Numbered from the stretch's first letter, positions 39,611 through 49,418 are shown. The stretch: 64,000 nucleotides of DNA from Croceimicrobium hydrocarbonivorans (GCF_014524565.1 NZ_CP060139.1:863501-927500), one strand, 5' to 3'. Numbers and translations: made by a program. The notes: generated by a model not told the origin, from the sequence alone.

Positions 39611-40641
39611 TGCGCGAAGAAGATCAGGCTCCCGAAGAGGAGAATGAAGAGCTCTATGAGCATCATCGCATCGTAGCCGATGCAGGACAGAAACCTTTAA
39701 GAGTTGACAAGTTTTTAGGCAATTTATTAGCCAATACCTCTCGAAACAAAATTCAACAAGCGGCCGCCGCAGGAAATATTCGGGTAAACGATTTAAAGGT
39801 TAAGAGTAACTATAAGGTTAAGCCCGAAGACGTGGTTCAGGTGGTATTAAGTTACCCGCCCCGCGAAGTAGAATTGGTACCTCAAGATATTCCCATTCCT
39901 ATTGTTTATCAGGATAAGGATGTAATTGTGGTGCATAAACCTCCGGGCATGGTGGTTCACCCTGGTTATGGCAATTTCGATGGCACCTTGGTTAATGCTC
40001 TCTTGTTTCAATTCCAGAACCTACCCGGTTTAAATCAAGAACGACCCGGTTTGGTGCATCGCCTCGATCGCGACACCAGCGGTACCATGGTAATCGCAGC
40101 CAATGAACATGCCATGGCGCATTTGGCCAATCAATTTTTTGAAAGAACCACCGAAAGAACTTACTGGGCTGTAGTCTGGGGCAATGTTGAGGAAGACTCT
40201 GGCACCATTATCGGCAATATCGGCCGCAGCCCTAAGAATCGTAAGATTTATCAGGTCTATCCGGAAGGAGATCAAGGAAAGCATGCGGTTACTCATTATC
40301 GGGTACTGGAACGCTTAGGATATGTTACCTTAGTAGAGTGCAAATTGGAGACGGGTAGAACCCATCAAATCCGAGTGCACATGAAGCATATCGGTCATAC
40401 TCTGTTTAATGACAAAGAATACGGCGGCGACAAAATTCTAAAAGGCACAACCTTTACGAAATACAAACAGTTTGTAGAAAACTGCTTTACTATTTGCCCC
40501 CGTCAGGCATTGCATGCCAAAACCCTCGGCTTTGAACATCCCAAGAGCGGAGAGCGTTTATCTTTTGATTCGGAGTTACCGGATGACATGAAAGCATTGG
40601 TCGAGAAATGGCGTAATTACAGTCACTTTAAAGGCCAGTAA
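39610..40641 (+). CDS. rluD: RluA/RluD-family pseudouridine synthase
   Basis: 343 residues. An N-terminal S4 RNA-binding domain at about 30-80 (LRVDKFLGNLLANTSRNKIQQAAAAGNIRVN). Catalytic Asp153 in HRLDRDTSG, plus the KPPGMVVHPG and RTHQIRVHMKHIGH motifs. It makes pseudouridine in 23S rRNA helix 69 (in RluD) or in other RNAs. The gene symbol is the best guess within the RluA/C/D group. The ATG at 39610 shares one base with the stop of the upstream T9SS gene. Confidence 0.93.
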   Translation: MREEDQAPEEENEELYEHHRIVADAGQKPLRVDKFLGNLLANTSRNKIQQAAAAGNIRVNDLKVKSNYKVKPEDVVQVVLSYPPREVELVPQDIPIPIVYQDKDVIVVHKPPGMVVHPGYGNFDGTLVNALLFQFQNLPGLNQERPGLVHRLDRDTSGTMVIAANEHAMAHLANQFFERTTERTYWAVVWGNVEEDSGTIIGNIGRSPKNRKIYQVYPEGDQGKHAVTHYRVLERLGYVTLVECKLETGRTHQIRVHMKHIGHTLFNDKEYGGDKILKGTTFTKYKQFVENCFTICPRQALHAKTLGFEHPKSGERLSFDSELPDDMKALVEKWRNYSHFKGQ

Positions 40642-40662
40642 TTAATCTTAACTTCGTTGAAA

Positions 40663-41781
40663 ATGAAGAGGATGAACCGCAAGTGGATTACATTAACTTT
40701 AATCACAGGAGCTATCCTGATGGTTTCCCAATGTAAAGACGATCCAGATACGAGTGGACCCATAAGTTATGGCACACCCTATACCTTAGAGGTGCCCTCT
40801 GGATTTCCTCAAGCGAATACTCCGGCCGATAATCCTATGACCGAAGAAGGCATTCGTTTAGGTCGATTCCTCTTTTACGAAAAAGCTCTTTCCGACGATC
40901 AAAGTATTTCCTGTGCCTCATGCCATATGCAAGAACGGGCTTTCACCGATGCTACCCCAACTTCAGTGGGTACCCGCGGTATTTTTGGTCGCCGTAAAGC
41001 CATGCCGCTCTTCAACTTAGCCTTCCATGACAATTTCTTCTGGGATGGCCGGGTACAAACCTTAGAGCAACAATCCTTACACCCCATTCGCGACACGGTT
41101 GAGATGGACAATGATCTCGCCACTGTTATTCAGCGCTTAAGTGCTAATCCGATCTACCCACCGATGTTTAAGGCGGCCTATGGCAGTGAGAAAATCACCG
41201 AAGATCGCATCGCAAAATCCATAGCCCAATTTGAGCGTACCCTGATTTCAGCCAATTCAAAATTTGATCGGGTAATTCGATTGAAAACAGGAGAGCAATT
41301 TACCGAACTCGAGCAAAGAGGTTATGAACTCTTCACTTCCGATTTTGATCCCAATGGGGGTTTTGGTGGTGACTGCTTTCACTGTCATGGCGAGCGAGAA
41401 ACCCGCTATCTATTTGGTGCCTTTGGCAGGGATCTGCAATTTGTGAATAATGGTTTAAAAGCGGTTTACACGGATGAAGGTCGGGCCGAAGTAACCAATG
41501 ATCCTGCCGATGTAGGTAAATTTAAAGTACCGAGTGTTCGTAATGTGGAATTCTCCTTCCCCTATATGCATGATGGCAGCATTCCTAATTTGGATAGCCT
41601 GATTGGCTTCTACAACTTCGGCGGACACAAGCATGTGAACGTCGATCCGAATATGAAAGCAGCTGGTATCGGCAGAAACTGGAGCCTAGGACAAAAGCAA
41701 GCCCTGGCAGCCTTCCTGCGTACTCTTACTGATTATGAGTTCCTTGAGGATACTACTTTTAGCAATCCCCATATTCAGTAA
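40663..41781 (+). CDS. Di-haem cytochrome c peroxidase lipoprotein (CcpA/MauG family)
   Basis: 372 residues from the ATG at 40663; an earlier TTG six bases upstream is less likely. Lipoprotein signal peptide with lipobox around VSQC (Cys24). Two haem c sites CASCH (84-88) and CFHCH (238-242), with the distal-ligand candidates in MQERAFTDA and the MHDGS stretch. Reduces hydrogen peroxide with cytochrome electrons in the periplasm; MauG-like oxidation is an alternative. It ends five bases before the convergent rsmG. Confidence 0.93.
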   Translation: MKRMNRKWITLTLITGAILMVSQCKDDPDTSGPISYGTPYTLEVPSGFPQANTPADNPMTEEGIRLGRFLFYEKALSDDQSISCASCHMQERAFTDATPTSVGTRGIFGRRKAMPLFNLAFHDNFFWDGRVQTLEQQSLHPIRDTVEMDNDLATVIQRLSANPIYPPMFKAAYGSEKITEDRIAKSIAQFERTLISANSKFDRVIRLKTGEQFTELEQRGYELFTSDFDPNGGFGGDCFHCHGERETRYLFGAFGRDLQFVNNGLKAVYTDEGRAEVTNDPADVGKFKVPSVRNVEFSFPYMHDGSIPNLDSLIGFYNFGGHKHVNVDPNMKAAGIGRNWSLGQKQALAAFLRTLTDYEFLEDTTFSNPHIQ

Positions 41782-41786
41782 AGAGC

Positions 41787-42407
41787 TTAGGCTTTTAGGT
41801 AAACCACCTTTTTAGTTTCGAAAAAATCCTCCTCAAAATGCTTGGCTAAAGGATATTGCTTGGCACGAGGATAATCTGCCAATTCTTCGCTGAGGTCTCC
41901 ACCTTTAAGATAAAGGATACCATTGGACATGGAGCCCGCTTCATTACCCTTCCGGAGCTTACCTCGGGTCCAGGCCATAAAGCGAGGCATTTGAGTTACA
42001 GCCCTGGAAATTATAAAGTCGTAAGTCCCTTTTACTTTCTCTGCTCTGGCTTGTTCAGCCTTTACATTCTTAAGGCCCAGAGCCAGGATCACCTCATCTA
42101 CCACTTTGATTTTTTTGGCAATACTATCTACTAAATGGAATTGGGCTTGGGGATAAAGAATGGCCAGGGGAATTCCCGGAAAACCACCACCGGTGCCGAT
42201 ATCCAAAATCTGAGCTCCTTCTTTAAAGCGACAGATTTTAGCAATACCCAAAGAGTGCAATACATGCCTTTCATAAAATTGATCGGTGTCCTTGCGAGAA
42301 ATCACATTAATCTTGGCATTCCAATCATCATAAAGTGCTTGCAGTTGTTCAAACTGCTGATACTGTTCTTCGCTTAAAGCGGGAAAATACTTGCGAATCA
42401 ATTCCAT
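41787..42407 (-). CDS. rsmG: 16S rRNA (guanine-N7) methyltransferase RsmG
   Basis: 206 residues from the ATG at 42407 (ELIRKYFPALSEEQYQQFEQL, a typical start); the longer frame to 42428 would overlap the next gene. SAM-binding motif ILDIGTGGGFPGIPLA, RsmG signature NVISRKDTDQFYERHVLHSLGI and DFIISRAVTQMPRF. It methylates G527 of 16S rRNA. Directly after the glycosyltransferase gene with one base between them. Confidence 0.96.
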   Translation of the reverse strand: MELIRKYFPALSEEQYQQFEQLQALYDDWNAKINVISRKDTDQFYERHVLHSLGIAKICRFKEGAQILDIGTGGGFPGIPLAILYPQAQFHLVDSIAKKIKVVDEVILALGLKNVKAEQARAEKVKGTYDFIISRAVTQMPRFMAWTRGKLRKGNEAGSMSNGILYLKGGDLSEELADYPRAKQYPLAKHFEEDFFETKKVVYLKA

Positions 42408-42408
42408 A

Positions 42409-43518
42409 TTACCATTTGCTAGGGGCACCCCAAATCAAGTTGCGAAGGTGCAACAAAGTGGTGGCTACTGCCCAAAACATTTCAAAAAATGGCCAAAGCC
42501 AGGCCTGCCTTTTATGTTGGATCAAATCCCGCTGACTCTTCCTAGGATAAGCCGAAATGAACCATCGTCCGATAAACACTAATAATACCAATCGAATATC
42601 CAATTGCCAAAAAGCAAAAGGCAGTAATAGGGCGAAGAGCAATTGTAAAAAACCTTCAAGGCCCAAGCTAAACCGCACCCCTCTCTCATAGCGCCAGGCA
42701 GTTGAATAATGTCGGCCTTTTTGACGCCACCACTGTTTTAAATTTAAGGGAGCCGGCGAATAGGTAAAAGAGCGCTCGGGACTCATGCAAATTACCTTGA
42801 GACCATCGGCCATTTCACGCAGGGTAAGATCATCATCACCCGAAAGGAGATCCTGATGCTTATTAAGGGCCTGAACCGCTTGCATGGATGATTTGCGATA
42901 GGCCAAATTTCTACCTACTCCCATATATGCCTTACCCATGGAGGCATAAGACCAGTAGCGGAGGGCAGTATTCACTGTTTCATAATCACTAAGCCAAGCG
43001 GTAAAACCTTCGCCTTGGAGTGGGCCATAACCCAAAACCACATCATTCTTCTTAAGCCTTAAGCCTATTTCCTTCAGCCAATGTTTACTAGCCGGTGCAC
43101 AATCTGCATCACAAAAAGCCAGGGCATCGTTTTGAGCGGCGATGATTCCTCTTTGTAAGGCTGCCTTTTTTCCAGAAGCACTGCCCTCACTGGCATTCAC
43201 TAATTTTAGAAAAGGATAGCTTTTTTGAGCCTCTTGTACCAAAGCCGCCCCATTATCGGTACTGTGGTCATCCACCATTATTACCTCAAAATCCGAATAA
43301 TCTTGTTCGCACCATTCCGACAAGAGATGCTTCAAATTTGAAGCTTCATTATGAAAGCAAATAATCAAACTGATAGGTGGCAGATCGGGCTCCAGCGGAA
43401 TAGCTTCTTTTTGATTGAGGTACTTCCGCAAGCGGTGAAACCTCAGCCCATGCCATAGCCAAAGTACCAGGGCAGCAAGCAGCCAAGTGTAGGAAAGCAC
43501 ATTAAGAAGCAATTTCAT
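42409..43518 (-). CDS. Family 2 glycosyltransferase, membrane-bound
   Basis: 369 residues. One N-terminal membrane helix, then the GT2 domain with LIICFHNEASNLKHLL, MVDDHSTDNG and the DxD-type FCDADCAP. The motif QWWRQKGRHY (about 240) is like the QxxRW signature. Two more hydrophobic segments near the C-terminus (about 280-330) hold it in the membrane. This is a processive or single-sugar enzyme using UDP- or GDP-sugars; substrate unknown. Its start is 85 bases away from tgt on the opposite strand. Confidence 0.9.
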   Translation of the reverse strand: MKLLLNVLSYTWLLAALVLWLWHGLRFHRLRKYLNQKEAIPLEPDLPPISLIICFHNEASNLKHLLSEWCEQDYSDFEVIMVDDHSTDNGAALVQEAQKSYPFLKLVNASEGSASGKKAALQRGIIAAQNDALAFCDADCAPASKHWLKEIGLRLKKNDVVLGYGPLQGEGFTAWLSDYETVNTALRYWSYASMGKAYMGVGRNLAYRKSSMQAVQALNKHQDLLSGDDDLTLREMADGLKVICMSPERSFTYSPAPLNLKQWWRQKGRHYSTAWRYERGVRFSLGLEGFLQLLFALLLPFAFWQLDIRLVLLVFIGRWFISAYPRKSQRDLIQHKRQAWLWPFFEMFWAVATTLLHLRNLIWGAPSKW

Positions 43519-43603
43519 GACAGAGCAAATTAATGATTTTCAGCAGGTTTCAGAATTCAAATTCGGCTATCCTTAAGCCTGCTAATTAACGTATTTTTGC
43601 CGG

Positions 43604-44734
43604 ATGCAATTTCGCTTGGAACATCAGGATCCCGGATCAAAAGCGCGTAGCGGGACCATCCAAACCGCGCATGGAGAAATTCAAACTCCCATATTTATGC
43701 CAGTGGGCACCGTAGCATCGGTTAAAGCTGTGCATCAAAGAGAATTAGCCGAGGATATTAAGGCCCAAATCATCTTGGGGAATACCTACCATTTGTATTT
43801 ACGCCCGGGTACAGATATCCTGAATCGGGCAGGCGGCTTACACCAGTTTATGAACTGGCAAAAACCCATCCTTACAGATAGTGGTGGTTATCAGGTTTAC
43901 AGCCTGGCTAATAATCGCAAGATTACTGAAGAAGGTGTTGCCTTCAAATCACATATCGACGGATCCAAGCATTTCTTCAGTCCGGAGAAATCCATGGAAA
44001 TCCAAAGACATATTGGGGCCGACATTATCATGGCATTTGATGAATGTCCGCCTTATCCCAGCACTTATCAATACGCGCGGGAATCTATGGACATGACCCA
44101 TCGCTGGCTCCAACGCTGCGGTGAATGGCTCAAAGAAAATGATCCGCTTTATGGTTTCGGGCAAAGCCTCTTCCCGATTGTACAGGGCAGTACCTACAAA
44201 GATTTCAGGGTTAAAAGTGCCGAGACCATTGCCGAATTTGGTGCGGACGGAAATGCTATTGGAGGTCTCTCTGTAGGTGAGCCTGCAGAAGAAATGTATG
44301 CCATGAGCGAAATAGTATGTGATGTGTTACCTCATGACAAGCCCCGATATTTAATGGGCGTTGGTACTCCGGCAAACATCCTCGAGAATATTGCCTTAGG
44401 TGTGGATATGTTCGATTGTGTGATGCCCACCCGCAATGGTCGTAATGGGATGATCTTTACCAGCGAGGGTATTATCAATATCAAGAATAAAAAGTGGGAA
44501 GACGATTTCGGGCCTCTGGATCCTAATGGCCCCACTTTTGTAGATAGCCAGTACTCCAAAGCTTATTTGCGCCATCTCTTTGCCGCCAATGAATATTTAG
44601 GTCGACAAATTGCCAGCGTACACAATTTAGGCTTCTATTTATGGTTAACTGGTGAAGCCCGAAAACAAATCGAGGCCGGTACCTTTGCCAGCTGGAAAAA
44701 CATCATGGTCGAAAAACTGCAACGTCGCTTGTGA
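43604..44734 (+). CDS. tgt: tRNA-guanine transglycosylase (queuine/preQ1), zinc-site-less form
   Basis: 376 residues. It exchanges guanine-34 for preQ1 in tRNAs with GUN anticodons. Visible sites: PIFMPVGTVASVKAV, DSGGYQVYSL with the general-base Asp, GGLSVGEP, and the nucleophile region FDCVMPTRNGRNG. The usual zinc ligands C-x-C-x2-C before the final helix are absent; the stretch reads DPNGPTFVDSQYS, although the later His in SVHNLGF remains. As I recall, this is typical of Bacteroidota, so the enzyme is probably functional. -7 box TATTTTTG at 43592-43599, just before the ATG. Confidence 0.95.
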   Translation: MQFRLEHQDPGSKARSGTIQTAHGEIQTPIFMPVGTVASVKAVHQRELAEDIKAQIILGNTYHLYLRPGTDILNRAGGLHQFMNWQKPILTDSGGYQVYSLANNRKITEEGVAFKSHIDGSKHFFSPEKSMEIQRHIGADIIMAFDECPPYPSTYQYARESMDMTHRWLQRCGEWLKENDPLYGFGQSLFPIVQGSTYKDFRVKSAETIAEFGADGNAIGGLSVGEPAEEMYAMSEIVCDVLPHDKPRYLMGVGTPANILENIALGVDMFDCVMPTRNGRNGMIFTSEGIINIKNKKWEDDFGPLDPNGPTFVDSQYSKAYLRHLFAANEYLGRQIASVHNLGFYLWLTGEARKQIEAGTFASWKNIMVEKLQRRL

Positions 44735-45819
44735 AGATTTTTAAAATCATAGATCGCTATATCATTGGGAAGTTCCTGGGTACCTTCTTTTTAACCATTG
44801 CCCTGATTTTAGCGATTGCCATTGTTTTTGATATTTCCGAAAAGATTGATGACTTCATTACAAGGGGGGCAAGTACCCGCGAAATCATCATCGATTATTA
44901 TTTGAACTTCGTAGTGTTCTATGGCAATCTCTTTTCATCGATGATTGTCTTTATCGCTACGATTTTCTTTACCTCAAGGATGACCTCCAATACGGAGATT
45001 GTAGCCATTTTAACTGGTGGCGTAAGTTTTAGGCGGATGATGTTCCCCTACTTTGTATCCGCCACCATTATTGCCCTTATTAGTTTCTTCCTCTCCCATT
45101 TTGTGATTCCTTATACCAATGTGAGTCGCTTGGAATTTCAGCATTCTTATATCGATAAGAAGGAAGATGAACGCTTTAAGAATATCCATCGGCAGATTAA
45201 GCCTGGTCACATTATTTACTTCGAAAATTACAATACCAAGCGCTTCTCGGGCTATCACTTTACCTATGAAATTATCGAAGAGGGCAAATTGGTTTCGAAG
45301 CTAAAAGCCGATTTTATCCGATTGGATACGGCCACCAATGAATGGGTGCTCGACAATTACGATTTGCGCACCATTGATGAAGAAGGCAAAGAGCATTTAG
45401 AACAGGGTCGGAAATTGCAGCGAGCCTTTGACTTTGAAGCCATGGACATAGTTCCGCGACTTTATACCGTGGAAATGATGAATACTCCAGAGCTCAATGA
45501 ATTTATAGAAGCGGAGCGCATTCGTGGTTCCGAAAATATCAATCACTACCTCATCCAAAAATACCAGCGAACCTCTTGGCCCTTTGCTACTTATATCCTG
45601 GTACTTATTGGAGTAAGTATCTCATCAAGAAAAACCAGAGGAGGCTTAGGATTAAATGTAGCCATCGGCTTGGTGCTCTGCGTAACCTATATCTTCTTTA
45701 TGCAGATTTCCACCACTTTTGCGACGGTTGGAAGCATGAGTCCACTCCTAGCCGTGTGGACCCCCAACATATTATTTGCGGGGATTGCCGCCTATCTCTA
45801 TTACATCGCACCCAAGTAA
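44731..45819 (+). CDS. LptF/LptG-family LPS export permease
   Basis: 362 residues from a GTG start at 44731, overlapping the tgt stop by four bases (GTGA). N-terminal membrane helices with DRYIIGKFLGTFF, typical of YjgP/YjgQ, then a periplasmic beta-jellyroll (about 130-260) and three C-terminal helices. Forms the membrane part of the LptB2FG ABC transporter that carries lipopolysaccharide from the inner membrane to the outer one. Which of F and G this is cannot be told; a second gene is not in the window. Confidence 0.93.
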   Translation: MKIFKIIDRYIIGKFLGTFFLTIALILAIAIVFDISEKIDDFITRGASTREIIIDYYLNFVVFYGNLFSSMIVFIATIFFTSRMTSNTEIVAILTGGVSFRRMMFPYFVSATIIALISFFLSHFVIPYTNVSRLEFQHSYIDKKEDERFKNIHRQIKPGHIIYFENYNTKRFSGYHFTYEIIEEGKLVSKLKADFIRLDTATNEWVLDNYDLRTIDEEGKEHLEQGRKLQRAFDFEAMDIVPRLYTVEMMNTPELNEFIEAERIRGSENINHYLIQKYQRTSWPFATYILVLIGVSISSRKTRGGLGLNVAIGLVLCVTYIFFMQISTTFATVGSMSPLLAVWTPNILFAGIAAYLYYIAPK

Positions 45820-45950
45820 AAGCCTTAGCCACATGGCTTTAGGAGACACCACTTTTTCTATAGCCCTTTTAAATTGGGGGCAGAGATAGGAAAGCTTTGG
45901 CTCAGTCTCTTTTTTCTTCATCTTTGCATCTTCATTAAGAGGGAGTACAT

Positions 45951-46901
45951 ATGGATTATTTGGACTTTGAAAAGCCTATAAAAGATATCCTCGATCAAAT
46001 CGAAAAGGTCCGCGCCTTAGAAAGCGAGTCTGAAGTAGATATGTCTGATAAGATCAAGGAACTCGAAAAGAAACTCGATAAAAGCCGCAAGGATATTTAT
46101 AAAAACCTCACTGCCTGGCAGGTAGTACAATTGTCTCGTCACCCCCAAAGGCCTTATACTCTGGCCTATATCCAAGGGATGACCGAAGGACAGTTTATTG
46201 AACTACACGGCGATCGTAATGTAAAAGACGACAAAGCCATGGTGGGTGGCTGGGGATTACTCGGTGAAGAGCCGGTAATGTTTATCGGTCAACAAAAAGG
46301 GGTAAACACCAAAATGCGTCAGTATCGCAATTTCGGTATGGCCAATCCCGAAGGTTATCGTAAGGCTTTACGCCTGATGAAAATGGCGGAGAAATTTAAC
46401 CGCCCGGTAGTAACCTTAATTGACACCCCCGGAGCCTTTCCAGGATTGGAAGCGGAGGAACGCGGACAAGGAGAAGCGATTGCTCGCAATATCTATGAGA
46501 TGTCGAAACTTAAGGTGCCCATTATCTGTGTAATTATCGGTGAGGGTGCTTCTGGTGGAGCCTTAGGTATTGGCGTAGGTGATCAGGTATTGATGTTAGA
46601 AAACACCTGGTATTCGGTGATTTCTCCGGAAAACTGTTCCACTATTCTTTGGCGTTCCTGGGATTATAAGGAGCAAGCTGCCGAAGCCTTAAAATTGACA
46701 GCAAAGGATATGTTAGGCAATAAGCTTATCGATGGGATCATTAAAGAACCTATGGGTGGAGCTCATACGAATCCAACGGAGATGTTCGGAATTTTGAAGG
46801 AAGAACTACTAGGCCATATTGCCAAATTAAAGAATACGGAGCCCGACAAACTCATCGCCAAGCGAATGGCGAAGTTTGAACGCATGGGCGTTACCAAATA
46901 A
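45951..46901 (+). CDS. accA: Acetyl-CoA carboxylase carboxyltransferase subunit alpha
   Basis: 316 residues, the single-subunit alpha type. Markers: [17 protein letters not shown] at the start, [37 protein letters not shown] and [15 protein letters not shown], with the [17 protein letters not shown] segment. Together with AccD it transfers the carboxyl from biotin to acetyl-CoA, the first step of fatty acid synthesis. An upstream TTTGG (45893-45897) and CATCTTTG are near-matches to promoter boxes. Ends in a strong terminator. Confidence 0.97.
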   Translation: MDYLDFEKPIKDILDQIEKVRALESESEVDMSDKIKELEKKLDKSRKDIYKNLTAWQVVQLSRHPQRPYTLAYIQGMTEGQFIELHGDRNVKDDKAMVGGWGLLGEEPVMFIGQQKGVNTKMRQYRNFGMANPEGYRKALRLMKMAEKFNRPVVTLIDTPGAFPGLEAEERGQGEAIARNIYEMSKLKVPIICVIIGEGASGGALGIGVGDQVLMLENTWYSVISPENCSTILWRSWDYKEQAAEALKLTAKDMLGNKLIDGIIKEPMGGAHTNPTEMFGILKEELLGHIAKLKNTEPDKLIAKRMAKFERMGVTK

Positions 46902-46902
46902 G

Positions 46903-46934
46903 AAAAAGCCGCTTCTTAATTGAAGCGGCTTTTT
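46903..46934. terminator. Bidirectional rho-independent terminator
   Basis: AAAAAGCCGCTTC (46903-46915) pairs with GAAGCGGCTTTTT (46922-46934), thirteen perfect base pairs around TTAATT. It lies two bases after the accA stop and 23 bases before the convergent stop at 46957, so it can serve both genes. Confidence 0.9.
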
Positions 46935-46956
46935 TGTTTCGTATAAAACCGGATCG

Positions 46957-48360
46957 CTATATCTCTAATAACTGTCGAACTTCAGCATAGCTTTCTGGAA
47001 AGCCACCACTATATTGTTTGAGGATCATATCGGCCTTAGCTCCCTGAAATTTTAACTCCTTAACACCAGTACTTTTCAAGTAGTAAAAATGATTCTCATC
47101 AAGGGAAAAAACAAAAAATGGTTGATCCTTTGGAAGAGGTACTGGACCGAAACCATTATAATTAATCATTGAATTGCTTTGCATCATCACAAAGCTGCCT
47201 GATTCTAAAGTATCCCCACTATTAGCAGCATTGATCATAATAGGCTCAACTCTAATAAAAGGGGCATTCAAAATTCGATCACAATTATAGACTCCAAAAT
47301 TTTGGATTCGAAAGCTTCGCATTAATTTACTTCGTTTTTCAGCAATTTTAGCTGCCCGTTCCTGTTTGCGACGCCATTCTTGCCTGGCCTTTTCCTTCTG
47401 TGCTTGTATATCCTCATAAACTTGCATCGCTTCATTAAAGTCTTCCCCAGTAAAAACTGGTCGCACCAAAAAGGAACGTTCTTCTTTGAATCGGGAAAAC
47501 TTAAGGAAATACTTTCCATCAAATGGACTATTAATTAGCTGAACCCAATCCCACTCCACTTGAGCATATTCCGGTTTATAAGCAGTATCCAAATCAACTA
47601 CTTCAAATTTGGCATTCTTAAAGACTTTCAATTCTTCTAGGAGTTGTGATTCCGGAATTACCACTTCAATGATGTCATTTCCCGGTGTAGGCTTTTTAGG
47701 CTTGGGTGGCTCAATAGGTCTATTATCAGGATTATTAAAAGGCTCAGGCTTATTTAATGAACTAGTACCCAAATCCGGCTTTATAAGAACAAGCTTATCC
47801 TTTAGATAGGTCCAATCTTGACTTACTGTGTCATAAACATATAAATTGTAATTATTCCCCTCAGCTGTAGAAACCAATTCGATGGTCATACTTCCCCCCT
47901 CAGTCAGGAACAGTTCCTTCCCATTTTGAAAAGCACGTACTTCACACATTCCTGCAGACTCCAAGCTATATTGAGTTCCAGCTGAATCGTAGGCCATATT
48001 AATGCCTGCAATGAAATAGTCGATAGGATCTTTATACTCGCGAAGTCTAATTTCTACCTCCCCTTGAATTAATTGGCCATTTGAATCTTGAATGGCATTG
48101 GCCGGAATAATAATGCGGGTTCCACTTTCAAATTTAAGAGTAGCTCCGGTCTCAGCTTTAAATGCTTGCCTCTTGGCAGGAACAGCAACATTTGGGAAAG
48201 GCTTTTCAATAATTAAAGCTAATTCCTTTTGCTCTGGGACTGAGTCCTTGGCTATCCCTGTTTTTTGAGATATTGATGGTTCTTCTGATTGCGGTCCATT
48301 TTGACATGCTGCCAAAACCATTAAGAGCGAATAGCGAAATAGGTTTTTAGATGAAATCAT
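46957..48360 (-). CDS. Large lipoprotein of unknown function
   Basis: 467 residues. Lipoprotein signal peptide with LMVLAAC (Cys19). The N-terminal domain has the frequent Bacteroidota envelope motif of strands then SGTRIIIPANAIQDSNGQLIQGEVEI, a pattern I recall as a carbohydrate- or protein-binding beta sandwich. A basic helix of about 40 residues follows, near 330-355 (KEKARQEWRRKQERAAKIAEKR). No catalytic signature. Converges with accA, sharing its terminator. Confidence 0.7.
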   Translation of the reverse strand: MISSKNLFRYSLLMVLAACQNGPQSEEPSISQKTGIAKDSVPEQKELALIIEKPFPNVAVPAKRQAFKAETGATLKFESGTRIIIPANAIQDSNGQLIQGEVEIRLREYKDPIDYFIAGINMAYDSAGTQYSLESAGMCEVRAFQNGKELFLTEGGSMTIELVSTAEGNNYNLYVYDTVSQDWTYLKDKLVLIKPDLGTSSLNKPEPFNNPDNRPIEPPKPKKPTPGNDIIEVVIPESQLLEELKVFKNAKFEVVDLDTAYKPEYAQVEWDWVQLINSPFDGKYFLKFSRFKEERSFLVRPVFTGEDFNEAMQVYEDIQAQKEKARQEWRRKQERAAKIAEKRSKLMRSFRIQNFGVYNCDRILNAPFIRVEPIMINAANSGDTLESGSFVMMQSNSMINYNGFGPVPLPKDQPFFVFSLDENHFYYLKSTGVKELKFQGAKADMILKQYSGGFPESYAEVRQLLEI

Positions 48361-48483
48361 TAATTGTTAATTGGTGAGTTTATTGAACGATGATTTAGAG
48401 TCTTCTAGTACAAGGCTATTGACAATCTGACTTCAAATTCAAAATTTTGAAATCCTTGCTTGTGTATTCCAAAAGTTTATTCA

Positions 48484-48505
48484 ACTTTGTAACGCAAAGT
48501 ACTTT
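48484..48505. promoter_or_regulatory. Candidate operator of the HTH regulator, site 1
   Basis: ACTTTG-TAACG-CAAAGT (48484-48500) followed by overlapping AAAGTACTTT (48496-48505), a perfect ten-base palindrome. Ends three bases before the ATG at 48509. The same layout occurs at 49419-49440 before the third gene of the module. Confidence 0.6.
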
Positions 48506-48508
48506 CCT

Positions 48509-49111
48509 ATGGATCAGAAAGAACATATTGAAGCCCTCAAAGACATCCGTCAGATGATGCAGCGCTCAGTGCGCTTTCTCTCCTTAAGTGGTTTGTCTGG
48601 AATTTTTGCCGGTATCTATGCTTTGGCGGCAGCCTATTTGGCCTACCTGAAATTAGAATCAGGTGCCGGTAGAACGGATGCCCGCGGTACTTTGATCTAT
48701 TTAATGGCATTGGCATTGGGCTGTTTAATCCTGGCCATTGGTACTGCCTTTTTCTTTACCCGTAAAAATGCTCGTAAAAAGGGTTTAAAGCTTTGGGATG
48801 ATTCCGCTCGCTTAGCTTTCATCAATCTTAGTATTCCTCTGGCCACCGGAGGACTTTTTGCCATTGCTTTGATACGTGCCGGAGCAATTGGCTTTGTAGC
48901 ACCTGCCACTTTAGTATTTTACGGATTAGCCTTAATTAATGCCAGTCGCCATACCTTCCCTATGATTCGCCAGCTTGGAATCCTGGAAATTCTCTTAGGC
49001 TTGATAGCAGCCTTCGTTTGGGGGCACGGTTTGTTATTCTGGGCCATTGGTTTTGGGCTATTACATATTGTATACGGACTCTTCATGTACTTCAAGTTTG
49101 AGCGCTCATGA
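48509..49111 (+). CDS. Integral membrane protein, first gene of an HTH-controlled module
   Basis: 200 residues: an N-terminal soluble helix (EHIEALKDIRQMMQRSVRFLSLSG) and six hydrophobic segments (GIFAGIYALAAAYLAYL, LIYLMALALGCLILAIG, LAFINLSIPLATGGLFAIALI, IGFVAPATLVFYGLALI, LGILEILLGLIAAFVWG, LLFWAIGFGLLHIVYGLF). The arrangement is known in Bacteroidota next to a short HTH gene; function unknown. The stop overlaps the ATG of that regulator by four bases, so regulator and membrane protein are made together. An AAAGTACTTT palindrome sits directly before the start, which suggests feedback control. Confidence 0.82.
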   Translation: MDQKEHIEALKDIRQMMQRSVRFLSLSGLSGIFAGIYALAAAYLAYLKLESGAGRTDARGTLIYLMALALGCLILAIGTAFFFTRKNARKKGLKLWDDSARLAFINLSIPLATGGLFAIALIRAGAIGFVAPATLVFYGLALINASRHTFPMIRQLGILEILLGLIAAFVWGHGLLFWAIGFGLLHIVYGLFMYFKFERS

Positions 49112-49401
49112 AAGAATGGGTCCATCAGCTTAATAAAGCTTTTGAAAACCGAGTGCGCCTGGGCATTATGTCGGTCTTGATGGTAAATGAAGCGGTGAGC
49201 TTTAATCGGCTTAAAGAACTATTAGGGGTAACCGACGGGAATTTAGCCAGCCATTTGCGCGCCTTGGAAAAATTGGATTACGTTGAAATGAAAAAAACCT
49301 TCCTCGATCGAAAGTCGCATACCACCTATGATGTATCTGCCCTCGGCCGCAAAGCCTTTACCGAACATTTAAATGCTTTGGAAAGCCTCTTGAAGCCTTG
49401 A
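49108..49401 (+). CDS. Winged-helix transcriptional regulator (HTH_34 type)
   Basis: 97 residues. Layout: KAFENRVRLGIMSVLMVNEAVSFNRLKELLGVTDGNLASHLRALEKLDYVEMKKTF, the winged helix of the HTH_34/MarR-like group, then a short basic wing with KSHTTYDVSALG. Homologues regulate neighbouring membrane-protein genes. The overlap with the first gene and the two AAAGTACTTT sites nearby make an autoregulated module likely. No effector-binding domain, so a protein partner or direct control by the membrane protein is possible. Confidence 0.92.
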   Translation: MKEWVHQLNKAFENRVRLGIMSVLMVNEAVSFNRLKELLGVTDGNLASHLRALEKLDYVEMKKTFLDRKSHTTYDVSALGRKAFTEHLNALESLLKP

Positions 49402-49418
49402 TATTTTTTTACCCATTC

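Noticed and set aside
45819..45840. AAAGCC / GGCTTT pairing after the LptF/G gene as a terminator
   Set aside because: Six base pairs, no T-run, better seen as chance.
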